This document shows positions 5,922 through 10,087 of a stretch of DNA of 10,087 bases, one piece after another. Each line of letters starts with the position of its first letter. The first letter of the stretch is position 1. The position numbers and the translations under genes were made by a program. The stretch covers positions 1-10,087 of the forward strand of contig JACQCN010000178.1 in NCBI GenBank assembly GCA_016201575.1, written 5' to 3'. The notes below the pieces were generated by a model. That model was not told the origin of the DNA. It searched no databases and saw only the letters and a list, made by a program, of their open reading frames with translations. This DNA is from Candidatus Rokuibacteriota bacterium. GTDB taxonomy: Bacteria > Methylomirabilota > Methylomirabilia > Rokubacteriales > CSP1-6.

Positions 5922-8194
5922 ATGGCTGCCAAGGGACCGCTTTCCCCGGAGCTCCTGCGGAAGATGGACGCCTACTGGCGGGCGGCCAACTACCTGTCCG
6001 TCGGGCAGATCTATCTCTACGATAATGCGCTCCTGAAAGAGCCGCTCACCACCCGGCATATCAAGCCGAGGCTGCTCGGGCACTTCGGCACCACGGTGGG
6101 CCTCAACCTCATCTACGTCCACCTCAACCGCGTCATCAAGGAGCGCGACCTGAGCGTGATCTACATCGCGGGGCCGGGCCACGGCGGTCCCGGCCTGGTC
6201 GCCAACGCGTATCTCGAGGGGACGTACAGCGAGGTCTACCCCAACGTCTCGCCGGACGAGCACGGCATGAAGCGCCTCTTCACCCAGTTCTCGTTCCCCG
6301 GCGGTATCCCGAGCCACGTCGCCCCCGAGACGCCCGGCTCCATTCACGAAGGCGGCGAGCTCGGCTACGCCCTCTCGCACGCCTATGGCGCGGCGTTCGA
6401 CAACCCCGACCTGCTCGTGGCGTGCGTGGTCGGCGACGGCGAGGCGGAGACCGGGCCGACCGCGACGAGCTGGCATTCCAACAAGTTCCTCAACCCGGTC
6501 CACGACGGGGCGGTGCTCCCCATCCTGCACCTGAACGGGTACAAGATCGCCGGTCCGACGGTGCTCGCCCGGATCAGCCACGAGGAGCTGGACCAGCTCT
6601 TCCGCGGGTACGGCTACACGCCCCACGTCGTGGAAGGAGACGACCCCGAGACTGTGCATCAGCTCCTGGCCGGGACCCTCGACACGGTCCTCGACGAGAT
6701 CAAGCGGATCCAGACCGACGCCCGCACGAACGGCTTCGACTGGACCAAGCGCCCGCGGTGGCCGATGATCATCCTCCGGACGCCCAAGGGCTGGACCGGC
6801 CCCAAGGAGGTGGACGGCAAGCCCGTCGAGGGCACCTGGCGCTCGCACCAGGTTCCGCTGTCCGACCTCGTCGAGAAGCCCGGCCACGTCAAGCTCCTCG
6901 AGCAGTGGATGAAGAGCTACCGGCCCGAGGAGCTGTTCGACGAGCGCGGCCGGCTCCGCCCGGAGCTGGCGGAGCTGGCGCCCACGGGCGAGCGGCGGAT
7001 GAGCGCGAACCCGCTCAGGTGCAGGGCGCCTTCCTCCGCGACGTGATGACGCTCAACATGGACGGCCGGAACTTCCGGATCTTCGGCCCCGACGAGACGG
7101 CCTCCAACCGCTGGAACCACGTCTTCGAGGTCACCGACCGGATGTCCGTGGCCGAGATCCTGAAGACCGACGAGAACGTCTCGCCTGACGGCCGAATCAT
7201 GGAGATGCTGAGCGAGCACCAGATGCAGGGCTGGCTCGAGGGGTACCTCCTCACCGGCCGCCACGGCTTCTTCAACTGCTACGAGGCGTTCATCCACATC
7301 GTCGACTCGATGTTCAACCAGCACGCCAAGTGGCTGAAGACGACCCGCCACATCCCGTGGCGGCGTCCGCTCGCGTCCTTGAACTACCTCCTGAGCTCTC
7401 ACGTCTGGCGGCAGGACCACAACGGCTTCAGCCACCAGGACCCCGGCTTCATCGATCACGTCGTCAACAAGAAGGCGGAGGTGATCCGCGTCTACCTGCC
7501 CCCGGACGCGAACACGCTCCTGTCCGTGACCGACCACTGCCTGCGCAGCCGCCACTACGTCAACGTGATCATCGCCGGCAAGCAGCCGGCGCTCCAGTAC
7601 CTGACCATGGACGAGGCGGTCAAGCACTGCACGTCGGGGATCGGCATCTGGGAGTGGGCCAGCAACGACCGCGGCGGCGATCCGGACGTGGTGATGGCCT
7701 GCTGCGGCGATGTCCCGACGCTCGAGACGCTCGCCGCGGTCAAGCTGCTCCGCCAACACGTGCCCGGTCTCAGGATCCGCGTGATCAACGTGGTGGACCT
7801 GATGAAGCTCCAGCCCCAGAGCGAGCACCCGCATGGTCTCTCCGATCCGGACTTCGACACGCTCTTCACCCCGGACAAGCCGATCGTCTTCGCGTTCCAC
7901 GGCTATCCCTGGCTGATCCATCGCCTCACCTACCGGCGGACGAACCACAAGAACCTGCACGTCCGCGGGTACAAGGAGGAGGGCACGACGACGACGCCGT
8001 TCGACATGGTGGTGCTGAACGATCTCGACCGCTTCCACCTGGTCGGTGACGTGATCGATCGCGTGCCGAAGCTCGGCTCGGCGATGGCCTACGTCAAGCA
8101 GGCGATCCGCGACAAGCTGATCGAGCACAAGGAGTACATCCGGAAGCACGGCGACGACATGCCCGAGAACCGCGAGTGGAAGTGGAGTGACTGA
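5922..8194 (+). pseudogene. xfp: Phosphoketolase with one internal frameshift
   Basis: Phosphoketolase is a thiamine-diphosphate enzyme that splits xylulose 5-phosphate (often also fructose 6-phosphate) with phosphate into acetyl phosphate and an aldose phosphate. ATG 5922 follows AGGGAG; 5922 to about 7013 encodes the N-terminal part with GPGHGGPG (His87), [24 protein letters not shown], ThDP-binding GDGEAETG (171-178) and [10 protein letters not shown]. This frame soon hits a stop at 7044-7046. The protein resumes one frame over with QVQGAFLRD from 7016 and runs through SHQDPGF, the central and C-terminal domains and [14 protein letters not shown] to TGA 8192-8194. The junction lies at 7011-7016, after ERRMSANP, where homologues read NPHA. 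Restoring one missing base gives about 757 aa, slightly under the usual 790 or so. Motifs are intact on both sides, so a sequence error or very recent mutation is likely. No acetate kinase is adjacent. Confidence 0.9.
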
Positions 8195-8396
8195 GCCGGC
8201 GCCCTGATCGACCGCGGGCTGGCCACGGTGGCAATGTGGCTGGACGAGATCTCGGGGGACCGAAGAAACAGCCGGGAGGGCGATCCCGCGGCGTTGGGGG
8301 CCGCCTGCCCCATCTGTGGTGCCGCTGTCCCACTTCCGCATGGACTAAAGGGCCGACAAACGGTGCGCCCGCCGAGATAAGGCGCGAGAAATCGAA
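8195..8396 (+). other. Spacer after phosphoketolase
   Basis: About 200 bp without a firm gene. Apart from the possible CPICG mini-ORF described separately, no promoter, terminator with a T-tract, or repeat was found. Confidence 0.5.
8234..8380 (+). CDS. Possible 48-aa CPxCG mini-protein
   Basis: An open frame from ATG 8234 to TAA 8378-8380 encodes an acidic/basic N-terminal half (MWLDEISGDRRNSREGDP) and then ACPICGAAVPLPHG, with Cys25, Cys28 and His36. CPxCG is a zinc-knuckle half-site seen in many tiny zinc-ribbon proteins. The frame continues the phosphoketolase frame past its stop. G/C third bases are strong up to the CPICG segment and weaker after it. There is no clear Shine-Dalgarno, and GTG 8228 is an alternative start. 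It could be a real small metal-binding protein, a remnant, or chance. Confidence 0.35.
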   Translation: MWLDEISGDRRNSREGDPAALGAACPICGAAVPLPHGLKGRQTVRPPR

Positions 8397-8753
8397 ATGT
8401 TGCGATTCGACTCGCCTTTGGCCCTGGCGATGCAACTGCATCCAGCTGTGATGGCGGCCAGGCGGAGGCGCAAGCAATCGGTGACGAGCTTCTGGACCCT
8501 TGGCGTGGTCATCCTGGGTATGTTGCTGGTTCTCGGCGTCGGTTGCTGCCTGTTCGATGCGGAGGCCGGGCACGACGGGCACGACGAGACCGGCGCCGAT
8601 CTCTGCCTCGGCATGATCGTCGCGTCGCTCATCGTTCCACTCCTGGTCGGGCCGAAACTGATGGGGTGGGTGCCATCAGAAGGGCGCCGGCTCGTCTACG
8701 TCACCGCCCCACACCTGCCGGATCCCCCGCCCAAGCGCCACTCCTCGTTCTGA
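8397..8753 (+). CDS. Hypothetical two-helix membrane protein with His/Asp loop
   Basis: Not recognised. Up to 118 aa from ATG 8397. An Arg/Lys-rich segment (AARRRRKQ) precedes helix 1 (about 30-51, FWTLGVVILGMLLVLGVG), then CCLFD, an acidic His-containing loop (AEAGHDGHDETGADLC), helix 2 (about 70-90, CLGMIVASLIVPLLVGPKLM) and a Pro-rich tail ending PDPPPKRHSSF. The basic N-terminus predicts cytoplasmic ends and an outside loop carrying two His, several Asp/Glu and flanking Cys, which could bind metal. The ribosome binding site for 8397 is poor. GTG 8481, 12 nt after GGAGG (8464-8468), would start right before helix 1 and is a fair alternative. It lies between phosphoketolase and the protease; a metal role is a guess. 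Confidence 0.6.
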   Translation: MLRFDSPLALAMQLHPAVMAARRRRKQSVTSFWTLGVVILGMLLVLGVGCCLFDAEAGHDGHDETGADLCLGMIVASLIVPLLVGPKLMGWVPSEGRRLVYVTAPHLPDPPPKRHSSF

Positions 8754-8770
8754 CTCTGGCGTCGGTCCAG

Positions 8771-8788
8771 CGGATCGTGTGCGATCCG
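8771..8788 (+). terminator. Small hairpin before the protease gene
   Basis: CGGATCG, a TGTG loop and CGATCCG form a perfect 7-bp stem 18 nt after the preceding stop. A further CGATCCGC at 8811-8818 could pair with the same left arm, giving two mutually exclusive stems. No T-tract follows. It may be a weak terminator or a leader structure; neither is certain. Confidence 0.3.
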
Positions 8789-8873
8789 GGCTGAGAACCG
8801 CGGAACGCGGCGATCCGCCCAGGCCGGACAAGAGAGACGTTCGCAAGCAGTTGAACTGGAGAAGGAGAGGGGA

Positions 8874-9884
8874 ATGGTCCGTTTGCGGGGGGCATCCCTG
8901 CTCGTTGCCCTGGCGCTCGGTGTGGTCGCGCCCGCGTGGGCCCGCTCGCATCCGGAGGGGCGGGTGGGCGTCCCCGGGATGGTGGCGCGTGTGTATCCGG
9001 CGATCGCCAGCATCATCACGCGCCAGATCGAGCGCGACCAGTTCAACCAGGCCGTCCCGACCCGCGGGCTCGGCTCGGGCTTCATCGTCGACGCGCGCGG
9101 CTACATCCTGACGAACAACCACGTCGTGGAGGGCGCCGAGCAGATCAAGGTGACGCTGCCGGACGAGCGGACGTTTCGCGCGACCCTCGTCGGCGCTGAT
9201 CGCCTGACCGACCTCGCGGTCCTCAAGATCGAGGGCACGAACCTCCCGGTCGTGCGGCTCGGCGACTCCGCGAAGCTGTCCCTCGGGGAAACCGTGATCG
9301 CCATCGGCAGCCCGCTCTGGATCGAAGGGGGACCGACGGTCACGACGGGCGTGGTGAGCGGCTTCGGGCGATCGCTGGAGAAGCCCGACCTGCCCTCCCT
9401 CCACAACCTGATCCAGACCGACGCCGCCATCAATCCCGGCAACTCGGGCGGTCCGCTGCTCAACCTCGCCGGGCAGGTGGTCGGCATCAACACGGCGCTG
9501 ATCGGCAGCGCGCACGGCATCGGCTTCGCGATCTCCATCAACGAGGCCAAGCCGGTGCTGGCGGCGCTGATGGCCGGCGGCCGGATCGTCCGGCCGACGA
9601 TCGGGGTCGCTGCCATCAGCCTGACGCCGCAGATCGCCTTCGCCAACGACCTGCCCATCGAGCGCGGCGCGCTCGTGGTGCGGGTGGAGCCGCAGGGTCC
9701 CGGGGAGGCCGCGGGGATCAGGCCGGGCGACGTCATCACCGCCGTCGGCGACCGCGCGGTCAAGGACTTGCACCACTTCCATGAATTGCTCTTTCGGCGG
9801 AAGGTCGGCGAGACCGTGGAGGTGACGCTCTGGCGCGAGGGCCAGACGGTGACGGCGCGCGCGGTGCTCGGAGCCGAGCGGTGA
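8874..9884 (+). CDS. Secreted HtrA/DegP-type serine protease with one PDZ
   Basis: This 336-aa S1C-family protease is for envelope protein quality control. ATG 8874 follows AGGAG (8863-8867). Residues 1-23 are a Sec signal peptide (RLRG, a hydrophobic core, then APAWA with likely cleavage before RSHPEG), so it acts in the periplasm, possibly anchored if uncleaved. The catalytic triad is readable: His83 in LTNNHVVEG, Asp113 in LTDLAVLK and Ser191 in NPGNSGGPL. A single PDZ domain occupies about 245-330, with the core PGEAAGIRPGDVITAVGDRA. One PDZ domain makes it DegS- or HtrA2-like in layout rather than DegP-like with two, and the length fits. The next gene overlaps its stop by 4 nt, so the pair is cotranslated. 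Protease activity is near certain; the substrate is unknown. Confidence 0.94.
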   Translation: MVRLRGASLLVALALGVVAPAWARSHPEGRVGVPGMVARVYPAIASIITRQIERDQFNQAVPTRGLGSGFIVDARGYILTNNHVVEGAEQIKVTLPDERTFRATLVGADRLTDLAVLKIEGTNLPVVRLGDSAKLSLGETVIAIGSPLWIEGGPTVTTGVVSGFGRSLEKPDLPSLHNLIQTDAAINPGNSGGPLLNLAGQVVGINTALIGSAHGIGFAISINEAKPVLAALMAGGRIVRPTIGVAAISLTPQIAFANDLPIERGALVVRVEPQGPGEAAGIRPGDVITAVGDRAVKDLHHFHELLFRRKVGETVEVTLWREGQTVTARAVLGAER

Positions 9885-10087
9885 GGCGCGCGGCCCTCGC
9901 CGCGATCCTCGCGGCCCTGCTGCCGGCGTTGTCCTCGGCGCCGGCGCGCGCGGACGACGAGGTCCTGATCGAGGCGCAGGGCGTGCGGCCGCCGGTGCTG
10001 CGGACGACGACCGCTCATCGGGTGACGTTCGTCAATCGCACGGGACGGCTCGTGCACATCGAGTTCACCGGCGACCCGGGCGAGCAC
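9881..10087 (+). CDS. Secreted, possibly cupredoxin-like protein, 3'-truncated
   Basis: GTG 9881 overlaps the protease stop (GTGA), with GGAG 7 nt upstream. Sixty-nine codons are present before the window ends. Residues 1-25 form a clear signal peptide (RRAALAAILAALLPALSS, then APARA, likely cleaved before DDEV). The mature start reads EVLIEAQGVRPPVLR, then HRVTFVNRTGRLVHIEF, a beta-strand pattern like the first strands of cupredoxin-type domains. The ligand-bearing C-terminal loop lies outside the window, so copper binding cannot be judged. Coupling to the HtrA-like protease suggests a periplasmic partner or substrate. Confidence 0.65.
   Translation, partial: MRRAALAAILAALLPALSSAPARADDEVLIEAQGVRPPVLRTTTAHRVTFVNRTGRLVHIEFTGDPGEH

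Noticed and set aside
5871..6025. + strand frame from ATG 5871 overlapping the cupredoxin stop
   Set aside because: It runs out of frame into the clear phosphoketolase start and has no domain; the ATG overlap is likely chance.
5361..6887. Long minus-strand open frame across the copA end, cupredoxin and phosphoketolase
   Set aside because: It spans three real + strand genes, has low-complexity composition and shows no recognisable domain.
6422..7010. Extended upstream reading of the second phosphoketolase frame
   Set aside because: This part is Arg-rich shadow sequence of the correct N-terminal frame; the true protein uses this frame only after about 7013.

Overview
The window is a very G+C-rich stretch of bacterial DNA with strongly G/C-biased third codon positions and very dense coding. 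Every supported gene lies on the + strand. No rRNA, tRNA, insertion sequence or phage gene is visible. The style fits an uncultivated soil or sediment bacterium such as Rokubacteria/Methylomirabilota, an Acidobacterium or a deltaproteobacterial relative. That placement is an inference from composition and gene content, because no marker gene is present.

Left part (1-1965), sugar-phosphate metabolism: the window opens inside a phosphofructokinase whose active-site residues are those of the pyrophosphate-dependent type. A spacer of about 270 bp follows, holding two near-identical 38-bp direct repeats and a strong hairpin. Then comes an RpiB-family sugar-phosphate isomerase in which the usual catalytic-site His is replaced by Asp.

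Middle part (2020-5873), a copper-handling cluster: in order there is a methionine-rich mini-gene that appears frameshifted directly after its ATG, a 53-aa membrane-anchored His-rich protein (DUF2933-like), an 86-aa two-helix membrane protein (DUF5676-like), and a broken small membrane/Cys-x-Cys gene. These lead into a full P1B-1 Cu(I)-ATPase (CopA) with two CxxC metal-binding domains, followed by a membrane-anchored cupredoxin that overlaps copA by 4 nt. The small proteins carry Met, His or Cys ligands, so the cluster reads as a Cu(I) capture and export module.

Right part (5922-10087): a phosphoketolase follows the copper genes after 48 nt, but its reading frame is broken once near 7011-7016. 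After it come a possible CPxCG mini-ORF, a small two-helix membrane protein with a His/Asp loop, a secreted HtrA/DegP-type serine protease with one PDZ domain, and a secreted protein, cut by the window end, that may be cupredoxin-like.

Putting it together: PPi-PFK, RpiB and phosphoketolase belong to linked glycolytic, pentose-phosphate and phosphoketolase routes that yield acetyl phosphate. The copper module sits inside this set, and an envelope protease lies downstream. Three or four apparent frame breaks occur within about 5 kb. They are either sequence errors or real decay, and they should be resolved before the small proteins are interpreted.
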